Part shown: positions 7,887 through 15,594 of the stretch, piece by piece
Layout: every line of letters begins with the position of its first letter
Position numbering within the stretch: position 1 is the first letter of the stretch
Notes under the pieces: generated by a model
Seen by the model: only the letters and a program-made list of their open reading frames with translations
Databases searched by the model: none
What the model was told of the DNA's origin: nothing
Position numbers and translations under genes: made by a program
Source: Frankiales bacterium
Lineage (GTDB): Bacteria > Actinomycetota > Actinomycetes > JAFAQI01
Length of the DNA: 44,590 nucleotides
Reading direction: 5' to 3'
Assembly: GCA_025980465.1 (NCBI GenBank)
Contig: JAICXJ010000025.1
Coordinates: 1 to 44,590 of the forward strand

Positions 7887-8699
7887 TCAGTCCGTCAGTA
7901 CGTCGGCGAGGACCGCGTGAAGTCGGTCGAACAGGATCGGATTCGCCGCCAGCGTTGTCCAACGCCCCGGCGGGCGCCCGCCAAGACCCGCCACCCGGCC
8001 GCCGGCCTCTCGCACGATCAGCGCGCCGGCCGACCAGTCCCACGGATACATGCCGGCCTCGTAGAAGGCGTCCAGCTGGCCGTCGGCCACCGCGCACAGG
8101 TCGAGTGCCGCCGATCCGGCCCGCCGGATGTCCCGGACCTGTGGCAGGACGCGGCTCACCGCCTTCGCCTGGACGGTCCGCGTCGCGACCTCGTAGTTGA
8201 AACCGGTGCCGACCAGCGAGAGCGCTGGATCAGTCTGGTCCGTGCACTGAATCGGGTCGTCATCACGGAATGCGCCGCCGCCCAACGTTGCCGTGTAGGC
8301 GACCGCTCGCTCGACGTCGTAGACAACCCCCGCGACGACCGCATCCCCGACCTGAGCCGCGATCGACACCGAATAGTGCGGAATGCCATACAGGTAGTTC
8401 ACGGTGCCGTCAAGCGGATCGATCAACCATTGGACGCCGGTGCTACCGGCGCGGGCCGCGCTCTCCTCGCTGACGACTGCATCGTCGGGGCGGGAAGCCG
8501 CCAGCCCGTCGAGGATGACTCGCTCGGCTCGACGATCCATCACCGTTACGGCGTCGGTGGGCGAGGACTTCGACTGCACCTCCAGGTCGCCCGGGCGATC
8601 CCGCAGCACCTCGGCGGCCGCTTGGGCCAAATCTGTGGCGAGGCTGAGCAGCTCGCTGGGCTCGGGCACTCCTACTGCCGGCGACGGCGTAACGCCCAT
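7887..8699 (-). CDS. Inositol monophosphatase family protein
   Basis: The 270-residue protein has all metal-site motifs of the Li-sensitive phosphatase family: Glu in VVSEES, the WLIDPLDGTVNY motif, and WDWSAGALIVREAGG near the C-terminus. It would hydrolyse myo-inositol-1-phosphate or a related sugar phosphate with Mg2+. In actinobacteria this supplies inositol for phosphatidylinositol and mycothiol. Position near DUF4193 and a principal sigma factor resembles the mycobacterial suhB locus as I remember it, but the exact substrate cannot be read from sequence. A possible 39-residue membrane peptide overlaps its 5' end. Confidence 0.92.
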   Translation of the reverse strand: MGVTPSPAVGVPEPSELLSLATDLAQAAAEVLRDRPGDLEVQSKSSPTDAVTVMDRRAERVILDGLAASRPDDAVVSEESAARAGSTGVQWLIDPLDGTVNYLYGIPHYSVSIAAQVGDAVVAGVVYDVERAVAYTATLGGGAFRDDDPIQCTDQTDPALSLVGTGFNYEVATRTVQAKAVSRVLPQVRDIRRAGSAALDLCAVADGQLDAFYEAGMYPWDWSAGALIVREAGGRVAGLGGRPPGRWTTLAANPILFDRLHAVLADVLTD

Positions 8700-8791
8700 C
8701 CCAGTACCCCTACTCCAGCGGCCGCGCCGGCGGCGCTGGCGGCCGGCAATGCAGCGCGGCGTAGTCGACTCTGAGTGACGGCGTCAGTCAA
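8672..8791 (-). CDS. Possible 39-residue single-span membrane peptide
   Basis: A short frame fills the space between sdhB and the inositol monophosphatase. It starts at TTG 8791 inside the sdhB stop region. It encodes a polar N-terminus (TDAVTQSRLRR), one Ala/Gly-rich hydrophobic helix (AALPAASAAGAAAGVGVLGWAL) and an RRRRQ tail. GGAGG directly abuts the TTG, which is too close for normal initiation. It overlaps the downstream phosphatase by 28 nt. Its place behind sdhB suggests an accessory subunit, but this is speculative. Confidence 0.3.
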   Translation of the reverse strand: MTDAVTQSRLRRAALPAASAAGAAAGVGVLGWALRRRRQ

Positions 8792-9641
8792 CCTCCGCAT
8801 CGGATGCATCACCCTCGACGGTCGTTGCGGGGTGCTTGATCGGGCTTGGCCCGCCTCGCTTCACCGCCGGTCCGACCACGGTGCGGCCGGAGTCCCGGCG
8901 CAACCCGATCTTCGACCCGAGGAACAGCACCGGGTCGTACTTGCGGTCGACGACGCGTTCCTTCATCGGAATGATCGCGTTGTCGGTGATCTTGATGTGC
9001 TCGGGGCAGACATCGGTGCAGCACTTGGTGATGTTGCACAACCCGAGCCCCTCATCCTCCTGCGTCATCTTCTGCCGGTCCTGGGTGTCGAGCGGGTGCA
9101 TGTCCAGCTCGGCGTAGCGGATGAAGAAACGCGGTCCGGCGAATGCGGGCTTGTTCTCGTCGTGGTCACGGATGACGTGGCAGGTGTTCTGACAGAGGAA
9201 GCACTCGATGCACTTGCGGAATTCCTGGCTTCGCTCAACGTCGATCTGCGCCATTCGGAACTTGCCGCCGGCGTTGTCGGTTGCCGGGGCGAATGCCGGC
9301 ACCTCGCGGGCTTTTTCGAAGTTGAAGGAGACGTCGGTGACCAGATCGCGGATGACCGGGAAGGTGCGCATCGGCGTGATGGTGATCGTCTCGCCGGGGT
9401 CGAAGCTCGACAGTCGGGTCATGCACATCAACCTGGGCAGGCCGTTGATCTCGGCGCTGCAGGAGCCACACTTGCCTGCCTTGCAGTTCCACCGGACCGC
9501 GAGGTCACCGGCCTGGGTGGCTTGAAGCCGGTGAACGGCGTCGAGAACGACCTCGCCCTCCTCGACCGGGACGGTGTAGTCCACGAAGCCACCGCCGGTG
9601 GCGTCGCCGCGCCAGACCCGCATCTGCAGGTCGCGGCTCAC
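8784..9641 (-). CDS. sdhB: Succinate dehydrogenase iron-sulfur subunit
   Basis: The 285-residue subunit carries the electron-transfer chain of complex II. The [2Fe-2S] site is CKAGKCGSC, the [4Fe-4S] site is CIECFLCQNTC, and the [3Fe-4S] site lies in CNITKCCTDVCPEHI. It passes electrons from the SdhA flavin to the membrane quinone site in SdhC. I chose GTG 9641 because AAGGGG lies just upstream and the protein then starts SRDLQMRVWRG. It is the last gene of sdhC-sdhA-sdhB, 85 nt after sdhA. That gap holds a hairpin that covers the ribosome binding site and start codon. Confidence 0.96.
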   Translation of the reverse strand: MSRDLQMRVWRGDATGGGFVDYTVPVEEGEVVLDAVHRLQATQAGDLAVRWNCKAGKCGSCSAEINGLPRLMCMTRLSSFDPGETITITPMRTFPVIRDLVTDVSFNFEKAREVPAFAPATDNAGGKFRMAQIDVERSQEFRKCIECFLCQNTCHVIRDHDENKPAFAGPRFFIRYAELDMHPLDTQDRQKMTQEDEGLGLCNITKCCTDVCPEHIKITDNAIIPMKERVVDRKYDPVLFLGSKIGLRRDSGRTVVGPAVKRGGPSPIKHPATTVEGDASDAEVD

Positions 9642-9669
9642 TGCTGCACCCCTTCCGGGTGCACCAGTG
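9639..9669 (-). promoter_or_regulatory. Hairpin enclosing the sdhB ribosome binding site and GTG start
   Basis: On the minus strand the arms are CACTG-G-TGCACCC and GGGTGCA-G-CAGTG with a five-base loop GGAAG. This is 12 pairs with one internal mismatch. The AAGGGG ribosome binding site is half in the loop and half in the stem, and the GTG start is the last part of the 3' arm. It could limit sdhB translation relative to sdhA. Confidence 0.65.
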
Positions 9670-9726
9670 CGGAGAGGCAACAGTGTCGATGGGAGCGAGC
9701 CCGCTCCGCTACTCGTCGCGACGCGC

Positions 9727-11595
9727 TCATTTGGCGGGCTCCTCGAACAGTGACATCAGATCGTTGGGCATCTGGGGCAACGGTTTGCGCTCGATGGCGA
9801 TCCGGCCGTCGGTCTGAGTGACGATGAGGTTGACCTTGCCCCATTCTGGATCGGTCATCGGATAGTCATCGCGAGTGTGGCCGCCGCGGCTCTCCTTGCG
9901 CTCTAGCGCGGCGCGAGCGACTGCCTCCGAGACGGTCAGCATCGAGTTGATGTCGAGCGCGACATGCCATCCCGGGTTGTAGGCCCGGCCGCCGTCGACA
10001 GTGACTCTGGCTGCCCGGCCCTTGAACTTCTCGATCTCGGTGAGGGCGCGCTGCATTTCCTCGCCGGTTCGAATGATGCCGATCAGATCGAACATCACGT
10101 CCTGCAGTTCGTGTTGTACGGCGTAGGCGTTCTCGCCGCCGTTGCTCTCGAAGGGCTTGAGCGCGGCGGCGATCGCATCCTCGACTGCGGCCGACGACGC
10201 GGTCGGGCGAGTGGACTGCTTCGCGGCGTACTCGGCGGCGTGCTCCCCGGCCCGCTTTCCGAACACGATCAAATCCGAGAGCGAGTTGCCACCGAGCCGG
10301 TTCGAGCCGTGCATACCCCCTGATGCTTCGCCGACGGCGTACAGGCCCGGGACGGTGGCGGCCTGGGTGTCGGCATCGACCTCGACGCCACCCATCACGT
10401 AGTGGGCAGTCGGCGCGACCTCCATCGGCTCCTTGGTGATGTCGACGTCGGCCAGCTCCTTGAACTGGTGGTACATCGACGGCAGCCGCTTGTGAATGTC
10501 CGCGGCGCTACGACGGGTCGCGATGTCGAGGTAAACGCCACCGTGGGGCGAGCCCCGACCGGCTTTGATCTCGGAGTTGATTGCGCGAGCGACCTCATCT
10601 CGCGGCAGCAGCTCGGGCGGGCGCCGATTGTTGATGTGGTCGTCGTACCAGCGATCGGCCTCCTCCTCCGTGTCGGCCGTCTCCGCTTTGAAGTAGTCGG
10701 AAATGTAGTCGAACATGAAGCGTTTGCCGTCACTGTTGCGAAGGACCCCGCCCTCGCCGCGCACCGACTCCGTGATGAGCAGACCCCGCACCGACAGCGG
10801 CCACACCATGCCGGTGGGATGGAACTGGACGAACTCCATGTTGATCAGCGATCCGCCCGCCTCGAGCGCGAGCGCGTGGCCGTCCCCGGTGTACTCCCAG
10901 GAGTTGCTGGTCACCTTGAACGACTTGCCGATCCCGCCGGTCGCGAGGATGACGGCAGGCGCGTTGAGCTGGATGAACGAGCCGGTCTCCCGCCAGTACC
11001 CGAAGGTGCCGGCTATCCGGTCCCCCGACTTCAGCAGGCGGGTGACGGTGCATTCCATGTAGACGTCGATGCCGAGGTCGACGGCCCGCTGCTGCAAGGT
11101 ACGGATCATCTCGAGGCCGGTTCGGTCACCCACGTGGGCGAGCCGGGCGTAACGATGCCCACCGAAGTCGCGCTGGGAGATCTTGCCTTCCTTGGTGCGG
11201 TCGAACAGCGCGCCCCATTCCTCCAGCTCCCAGACTCGGTCGGGAGCCTCCTGGGCGTGGATCTGCGCCATTCGCCAGTTGTTGAGCATCTTGCCGCCGC
11301 GCATCGTGTCGCGGAAGTGGACCTGCCAGTTGTCCTCGGGCCAGACGTTGCCCATGGCCGCGGCGATGCCGCCTTCGGCCATCACAGTGTGGGCCTTGCC
11401 GAGCAGCGACTTCGTGAGGATCGCGGTGCGTGCGCCGGCCTCGTGGGCAGCGATCGCGGCGCGCAGCCCCGAGCCGCCGGCACCGACAACGACCACGTCG
11501 TAGTCGTGAGTCTCGTGCGCGCTCCGCGCGCCGGTCGATGTCGCGCTCCGCGCGCCGGTCGATGTCGCGCTCCGGGCGCCGCTCGATTCAGTCAT
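9727..11595 (-). CDS. sdhA: Succinate dehydrogenase flavoprotein subunit
   Basis: The 622-residue catalytic subunit oxidises succinate to fumarate. It has the FAD-binding VVVVGAGGSGLRAA (about residues 34-47), the probable covalent FAD histidine at residue 69 in KAHTVMAEGG, and the active-site segments FVQFHPTGMVWP and GGMHGSNRLGGNSLSD. The N-terminal extension (residues 6-30) is an eight-residue repeat, GARSATST, encoded by three 24-bp tandem units at 11519-11590. This looks like a recent expansion, as homologues start near HETHDYDVVVVG. The length and gene order match the mycobacterial Sdh1 type. A GAGG ribosome binding site overlaps the end of sdhC. Confidence 0.96.
   Translation of the reverse strand: MTESSGARSATSTGARSATSTGARSAHETHDYDVVVVGAGGSGLRAAIAAHEAGARTAILTKSLLGKAHTVMAEGGIAAAMGNVWPEDNWQVHFRDTMRGGKMLNNWRMAQIHAQEAPDRVWELEEWGALFDRTKEGKISQRDFGGHRYARLAHVGDRTGLEMIRTLQQRAVDLGIDVYMECTVTRLLKSGDRIAGTFGYWRETGSFIQLNAPAVILATGGIGKSFKVTSNSWEYTGDGHALALEAGGSLINMEFVQFHPTGMVWPLSVRGLLITESVRGEGGVLRNSDGKRFMFDYISDYFKAETADTEEEADRWYDDHINNRRPPELLPRDEVARAINSEIKAGRGSPHGGVYLDIATRRSAADIHKRLPSMYHQFKELADVDITKEPMEVAPTAHYVMGGVEVDADTQAATVPGLYAVGEASGGMHGSNRLGGNSLSDLIVFGKRAGEHAAEYAAKQSTRPTASSAAVEDAIAAALKPFESNGGENAYAVQHELQDVMFDLIGIIRTGEEMQRALTEIEKFKGRAARVTVDGGRAYNPGWHVALDINSMLTVSEAVARAALERKESRGGHTRDDYPMTDPEWGKVNLIVTQTDGRIAIERKPLPQMPNDLMSLFEEPAK
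11519..11590. repeat. Three 24-bp tandem units inside sdhA
   Basis: Two identical 24-bp units (11519-11542 and 11543-11566) and one diverged unit (11567-11590) encode the GARSATST repeats at the SdhA N-terminus. The length is a multiple of three, so copy-number change keeps frame. Confidence 0.85.
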
Positions 11596-11605
11596 GACGA
11601 CGCCT

Positions 11606-12457
11606 CTAGAAGATGTGGTGGTAGTCGGTGATCGTGCCGTTGGACACCAGTCGGATGTAGAGGTCGGCGAGGGCGATCCAGACCAGCGACGCCCAGGCCC
11701 ACTGCCGGTGCCAGTGGTTGAGCTTGGACACCAACGTCCACCATCGGTAGCGGATCGGGTGCTTCGAGAAGTGATTCAGCCGACCAGCGGTGATGTGCCG
11801 GCACGAGTGACAACCGAACGTGTACCCAAGGATCAGGATGGCGTTGATGACGAGCACGAAGGAGCCGACCCCGATGAAGAAGTGGTACCCGCTGCTGTTC
11901 GTGTAGATGAACGACACCACTGCGTCATAGGTGAGGATCCCGCCGAGGACCGCACTGCCGTACCAGAAGTAGCGGTGCAGGTTCTGGGCGAGCAACGGGA
12001 ACCGGGTCTCGCCGGTGTACTTCTTGTGCGGCTCGGCGACGGCGCACGCCGGCGGCGACAGCCAGTACGCCCGGTAGTACGCGCGGCGGTAGTAGTAGCA
12101 GGTGGCCCGGAAGCCGAGCGGCAGGATGAGGATGTACAGCGCCGGCGACAGCCAATGCCAGATGTCCGCGGACGCCCAGTTGATGTCGGTCGGGCAGCCA
12201 TCCGCGACGCACGGCGAGTAGAACGGCGACAAGTACGGCTTGGCGTAGAACCAGCGGTGCGGGGTGGGATTGCCTGCAACGTGGGTGTAGACCAGCGAGT
12301 GGTCGAAGGCGGCCCAGGTCCCGTAGATCACAAAGGCGCCGAAGACGATGAACGTGAGAAGCGGGTCGAACCACCAGCGGTCGGTACGCAGGTGCCGTGC
12401 GGTGATGGCCGCGCGCGCCGTGGGCCGGGTCTCCTGCGTCGCCGACTGGGTCGCCAT
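11606..12457 (-). CDS. sdhC: Succinate dehydrogenase membrane subunit, Sdh1 type
   Basis: A 283-residue membrane protein with about five hydrophobic spans (near 33-50, 101-117, 165-185, 196-213 and 254-271). It is much larger than ordinary SdhC and fits the single-anchor Sdh1 of mycobacteria (Rv0249c type). Cys216, His217, Cys219 and His221 form GCHSCRH after the fourth span. Mycobacterial Sdh1 is reported to hold a membrane-embedded Rieske-type [2Fe-2S] cluster, and this Cys/His cluster is the obvious candidate ligand set. Cys83 and Cys88 could form a disulfide in an outer loop. First gene of sdhCAB, with the stop 10 nt before sdhA. Confidence 0.92.
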   Translation of the reverse strand: MATQSATQETRPTARAAITARHLRTDRWWFDPLLTFIVFGAFVIYGTWAAFDHSLVYTHVAGNPTPHRWFYAKPYLSPFYSPCVADGCPTDINWASADIWHWLSPALYILILPLGFRATCYYYRRAYYRAYWLSPPACAVAEPHKKYTGETRFPLLAQNLHRYFWYGSAVLGGILTYDAVVSFIYTNSSGYHFFIGVGSFVLVINAILILGYTFGCHSCRHITAGRLNHFSKHPIRYRWWTLVSKLNHWHRQWAWASLVWIALADLYIRLVSNGTITDYHHIF

Positions 12458-12541
12458 GTTCGCCGCGACCGTCCCTTCTTCTATTAGCTACCGAGGTCAA
12501 GTATTCGCCGCCGAGTGACCTTATCTGGGTGTGTCGGATGT

Positions 12542-12578
12542 GTTGTGCGTCACCCCTCGGGCACAACTCCCGCACAAC
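12542..12578. promoter_or_regulatory. Repeated GTTGTGC/GCACAAC half-sites between sdhC and DUF7455
   Basis: The heptamer GTTGTGC lies at 12542-12548, and its reverse complement GCACAAC at 12561-12567 and 12572-12578. This gives an inverted pair plus one direct copy in the 173-bp divergent promoter region. It resembles an operator for a dimeric regulator and is not the Rex consensus as I know it. The regulator is unknown. Confidence 0.45.
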
Positions 12579-12630
12579 AATCGGGTGTCGCGGAATCGCG
12601 CGTCACCCCAAGGGTGTTGTATGGAGCGTG

Positions 12631-12831
12631 ATGACAACCACTACGGCAGCTCCCCCGCTGTCGCCCGCCGAGCGGTGCGACCGGTGCGGCGCGCGCGCGA
12701 TCGTCCGCGCGGTGCTGCCTGGCGGTGGCGATCTACTGTTCTGCGGCCACCATGGCCGGGAGCACGCGGCGAAGCTGCGCGAAGTGGCCGTCGAGATTCA
12801 CGACGACACCGGCGTCCTGGCAGCCAACTAG
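12631..12831 (+). CDS. Small zinc-ribbon-like protein (DUF7455 type)
   Basis: A 66-residue protein starting MTTTTAAPPLSPAERCDRCGARA, followed by VRAVLPGGGDLLFCGHHGREHAAKL. The CxxC pair and the later CGHH look like one zinc site. The family is widespread in actinobacteria and of unknown function; I recall a homologue beside sigB in M. tuberculosis (Rv2708c region). ATG 12631 is preceded by GGAG four bases upstream. The gene is divergent from sdhC and overlaps the 3' end of the convergent ABC ATPase gene by 4 nt. Confidence 0.85.
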   Translation: MTTTTAAPPLSPAERCDRCGARAIVRAVLPGGGDLLFCGHHGREHAAKLREVAVEIHDDTGVLAAN

Positions 12832-13724
12832 CCCATCAGCGCGGCCGCACCGCGCGCGGTGAACCGGCCGCGGTGTGAGAGCACCCGCAGTGGCAACCGA
12901 AACGTCGTCGACAACGTCGAGGACCGCAATGTCGCCTCGATCGGTCCGGCGTCGACCACTTCACCCTCGCGCATCAGCAGGACGTGGGTGAAACCGGACG
13001 GAATCTCCTCGACGTGGTGGGAGACGAGGACCTGGGTCGGCGAGTCGGCGTCGCTCGCGAGCCGGCTGAGCATCCGCAGTAACGCTTCGCGACCGCCCAG
13101 GTCGAGTCCGGCTGCCGGCTCATCGAGCAGCAACAGGTCCGGATCCGTCATGATCGCCCGCGCCAGCTGCACGCGTTTGCGCTCGCCCTCGCTGAGCGAA
13201 CCGAAAAGGCGGTCGAGCAGCATCCGGCAGCCGAGCTGGGCGAGCAGATCCCGCGCCCGCATCGTGTCGGCAGCGTCATAGCGCTCCTGACCACGCCGCA
13301 GGCTCGCGAGGGTGGCGGTCAACACGACGTCGATGACCCGCTCGTCAGGGGGTAGCAGGTCGGCCAACGCGGCGCTGGCCCATCCGACCCTGGGTAGCAG
13401 CTCGTCGAGGTCGGCGACGTCGAGGCGTTCGCCGAGCAACGAGACGTTGCCGGTCGTGGGTCGCACGGCGCCCGCCAGCACCTGAAGCAGCGTGGTCTTG
13501 CCGGCGCCGTTGGATCCGATCACCACCCACCGCTCGCCTGCGTGCACCGTCCAGTCGAGCGGGCGCAGTACGGTCACCTCGCCCCGGCGCACCGACACAC
13601 CGGCAAGCCGGGCGACCACGCGGGGCGGTGACACGGTGGGGGCAGGCCGGGTCGCCCCGGCCGGCCGGATCGTGCGGACAGTAGGGGGAAGCAGGCTGTC
13701 AGGCAGCCCGATGGCAACCGTCAC
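12828..13724 (-). CDS. ABC transporter ATP-binding protein (stand-alone)
   Basis: The 298-residue protein has one nucleotide-binding domain. Walker A is GSNGAGKTT near residue 74, the signature is SLSEGERKRVQLARA, and Walker B is LLLLDEPAAGLD, followed by the switch His in VSHH. A 35-residue Pro-rich extension precedes the domain. No permease is next to it in the same unit; the ABC-2 pair at 13779-15553 has its own ATPase and promoter. The partner or a non-transport role is unknown. GTG 13724 has no ribosome binding site but sits seven bases after a -10-like box, so the mRNA may be leaderless. Confidence 0.85.
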   Translation of the reverse strand: MTVAIGLPDSLLPPTVRTIRPAGATRPAPTVSPPRVVARLAGVSVRRGEVTVLRPLDWTVHAGERWVVIGSNGAGKTTLLQVLAGAVRPTTGNVSLLGERLDVADLDELLPRVGWASAALADLLPPDERVIDVVLTATLASLRRGQERYDAADTMRARDLLAQLGCRMLLDRLFGSLSEGERKRVQLARAIMTDPDLLLLDEPAAGLDLGGREALLRMLSRLASDADSPTQVLVSHHVEEIPSGFTHVLLMREGEVVDAGPIEATLRSSTLSTTFRLPLRVLSHRGRFTARGAAALMG

Positions 13725-13731
13725 GGCGGTA

Positions 13732-13760
13732 ACGGTAGTGACACGTGGGACGAATGTCCG
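13732..13760 (-). promoter_or_regulatory. Promoter for the stand-alone ABC ATPase, probably leaderless
   Basis: On the minus strand CGGACA (13760-13755), a 17-bp spacer and TACCGT (13737-13732) match the -35/-10 pattern. The GTG start begins seven bases after the -10 box, which places the transcript start at or next to the start codon. Confidence 0.5.
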
Positions 13761-13778
13761 ACTCCCACGCCGAACGGC

Positions 13779-14582
13779 TCAGGCGCGTCGGTAGGTGCGT
13801 ACTGCCAGTGGGATGAAAACCGCCATCACTGCGACCATCCACAACGGGCCGAGCCACAGGTGGTCGCCGTAAGGGGCCTGCGGGGGATGTCCGAGCGCAA
13901 GCGCCCGCATCGCCCCGACCATCTGGCTGACCGGCTGGTTGTTGGCGAAGGCCTGCAGCCAACCCGGCATCGAGGCCACTGGGACGAACGCTGAGCTGAC
14001 GAAGGTCAGCGGAAACACCCAAATCAGCCCGAATGCCTGGACCGACTCCTCGTCCTTGATCGCCAGCCCGATGAAGGCCGAGATGCAGCACATCGCGAGG
14101 CCCATGAGCAGCGAGTAGACGATCATCAGGGCGGCGCCACCGACTCCTCCGCTGAACCGAAAGCCGACGGCGTAGCCGACCGCGATCATGATCAGCACCG
14201 TGATCAGCAGCCGGATCAGGTCGGCTCCGAGCCGGCCGAGCAGCACGGCGCTGCGCGCGATCGGCATCGAGCGGAGCCGGTCGATCGTTCCCTTCTGCAG
14301 CTCGAAGGCGAGCGAGATCGCCGTTCCGAACGAGGTGAATGCCGCAGTCTGCCCGATGACTCCGGGCAGCAGGAAGCTCACGTAGCCGCCCTTGAGCCCA
14401 GTCGAGATCGCGCCACCGAACACGTAGCGGAACAGCAAGGTGAACATCACCGGCTGGATCACGGTGAAGACGATGAACGCCGGCACCTTGAACCACACCA
14501 GCAGGTTGCGCCGGGTGAGGACAAGCGCGTCGTACGCCCCGAACCGCAGCTTCGAGGTCAGGTCAGCGGTGTAGGTGCTCAT
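13779..14582 (-). CDS. ABC-2 type permease, DrrB-like
   Basis: The 267-residue integral membrane protein has six predicted spans and the ABC-2 core. It shows FTVIQPVMFTLLFRYVFGGAI near the N-terminus, FELQKGTIDRLRSMPIARSAVL in the cytoplasmic loop, and FVSSAFVPVASMPGWLQAFANNQPVSQ before the last spans. These are typical of the daunorubicin/doxorubicin exporter family. It pairs with the overlapping ATPase gene (4-nt overlap) to form a drug or lipid exporter; the substrate is unknown. Confidence 0.92.
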   Translation of the reverse strand: MSTYTADLTSKLRFGAYDALVLTRRNLLVWFKVPAFIVFTVIQPVMFTLLFRYVFGGAISTGLKGGYVSFLLPGVIGQTAAFTSFGTAISLAFELQKGTIDRLRSMPIARSAVLLGRLGADLIRLLITVLIMIAVGYAVGFRFSGGVGGAALMIVYSLLMGLAMCCISAFIGLAIKDEESVQAFGLIWVFPLTFVSSAFVPVASMPGWLQAFANNQPVSQMVGAMRALALGHPPQAPYGDHLWLGPLWMVAVMAVFIPLAVRTYRRA

Positions 14583-15553
14583 GCTGCGCCTTCGATCTCG
14601 TCGTCGTCGTCGGCTTTGTGGCCGGTGAGGGCGAGGAAGACGTCGTCGAGCGAGGGTCGCCTGACCCCGAGCCCGAACACGGTGAGCTTGCTCTTGTCGA
14701 GCCGGCGAACCACCTCGAGAAGTACGGCGGAACCGTTGCGGCCGGCGCGCACCGTGATTTCGCCCTCCTCGGTCGCGGACGGCTCGCCTTCACCGCAACC
14801 GCTGACGGCGCGAAGCGCGGTGGCGACCGTTCCCTTGTCCTCCACCGTGAACTCGACGACATCTCCCCCGATGGTGTCTTTGAGGTCGTCCGCGGTGCCC
14901 TGCGCGATCACCTTGCCGTGGTCGAAGACCACGATGTCGTCGGCGAGCTCGTCAGCCTCCTCGAGGTACTGCGTCGTCAGGAGCAACGTGGTGCCCTCGG
15001 CAACCAGCTGCCGGATAACCGCCCACATGTCGTTACGGGCTCGCGGGTCGAGCCCGGTGGTCGGCTCGTCGAGGAACAGGACCCTGGGATGAGCCACGAG
15101 GGAAAGCGCAAGATCGAGCCGCCGAGCCATGCCGCCGGAATAGGTCTTGGCGCGACGCTCGGCGGCATCTGTCAGCCCGAAGCTCTCCAGAAGCTCCGAT
15201 GCCCGGGTCCTCGACTCGGCGGCACTGAGATGAAACAGCCGACCGATGAATTCGAGGTTCTCTCGGCCTGACAGTTCGTCGACGACCGCCGCTGACTGGC
15301 CGGCCAGGCCGATCGAGCGTCGCACCGCCTCGGCCTCGGCGACGACATCACGGCCGTCGACGATGGCCCGCCCGGAATCCGGCGCGAGCAGGGTAGTGAG
15401 CACCTTGACGGCGGTGGTCTTGCCCGCGCCGTTGGGACCGAGGACACCGAGAACGCTCCCGCGCGGCACGACAAGATCGATGCCGGCGAGAGCGTGAACG
15501 TCGCCGAAGGATTTGTGCAGCCCCTCGACGACGATCGCATGATCGTTCGTCAC
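14579..15553 (-). CDS. ABC exporter ATP-binding protein, DrrA-like
   Basis: The 324-residue ATPase shows Walker A GPNGAGKTT (about residue 39), signature YSGGMARRLDLALSLV and Walker B VLFLDEPTTGLDPRARNDMW. It also has the long C-terminal regulatory domain of DrrA-type proteins, with GLGVRRPSLDDVFLALTGHK. It energises the ABC-2 permease encoded next, with which it overlaps by 4 nt. GTG 15553 lacks a ribosome binding site. It lies eight bases after TAAGGT and eleven after a good -10 box TATTAA, so the leader is absent or only a few bases long. Confidence 0.93.
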   Translation of the reverse strand: MTNDHAIVVEGLHKSFGDVHALAGIDLVVPRGSVLGVLGPNGAGKTTAVKVLTTLLAPDSGRAIVDGRDVVAEAEAVRRSIGLAGQSAAVVDELSGRENLEFIGRLFHLSAAESRTRASELLESFGLTDAAERRAKTYSGGMARRLDLALSLVAHPRVLFLDEPTTGLDPRARNDMWAVIRQLVAEGTTLLLTTQYLEEADELADDIVVFDHGKVIAQGTADDLKDTIGGDVVEFTVEDKGTVATALRAVSGCGEGEPSATEEGEITVRAGRNGSAVLLEVVRRLDKSKLTVFGLGVRRPSLDDVFLALTGHKADDDDEIEGAA

Positions 15554-15564
15554 GACACCCGACC

Positions 15565-15594
15565 TTAATAGGACGCCGCGACCGGTTTTTACAA
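15565..15594 (-). promoter_or_regulatory. Promoter of the DrrAB-like unit, overlapping the glcF stop codon
   Basis: TTGTAA (15594-15589) and TATTAA (15570-15565), separated by 18 bp, form the best sigma-70-type promoter seen in the window. The -35 box shares bases with the glcF stop codon, so the exporter can be transcribed apart from the glycolate operon. Confidence 0.6.

Noticed and set aside
12542-12578. Rex (redox) operator in front of sdhC.
   Set aside because: The inverted heptamers are separated by 12 bp and do not fit the Rex consensus TTGTGAA-N4-TTCACAA that I know; I keep it only as an unnamed site.
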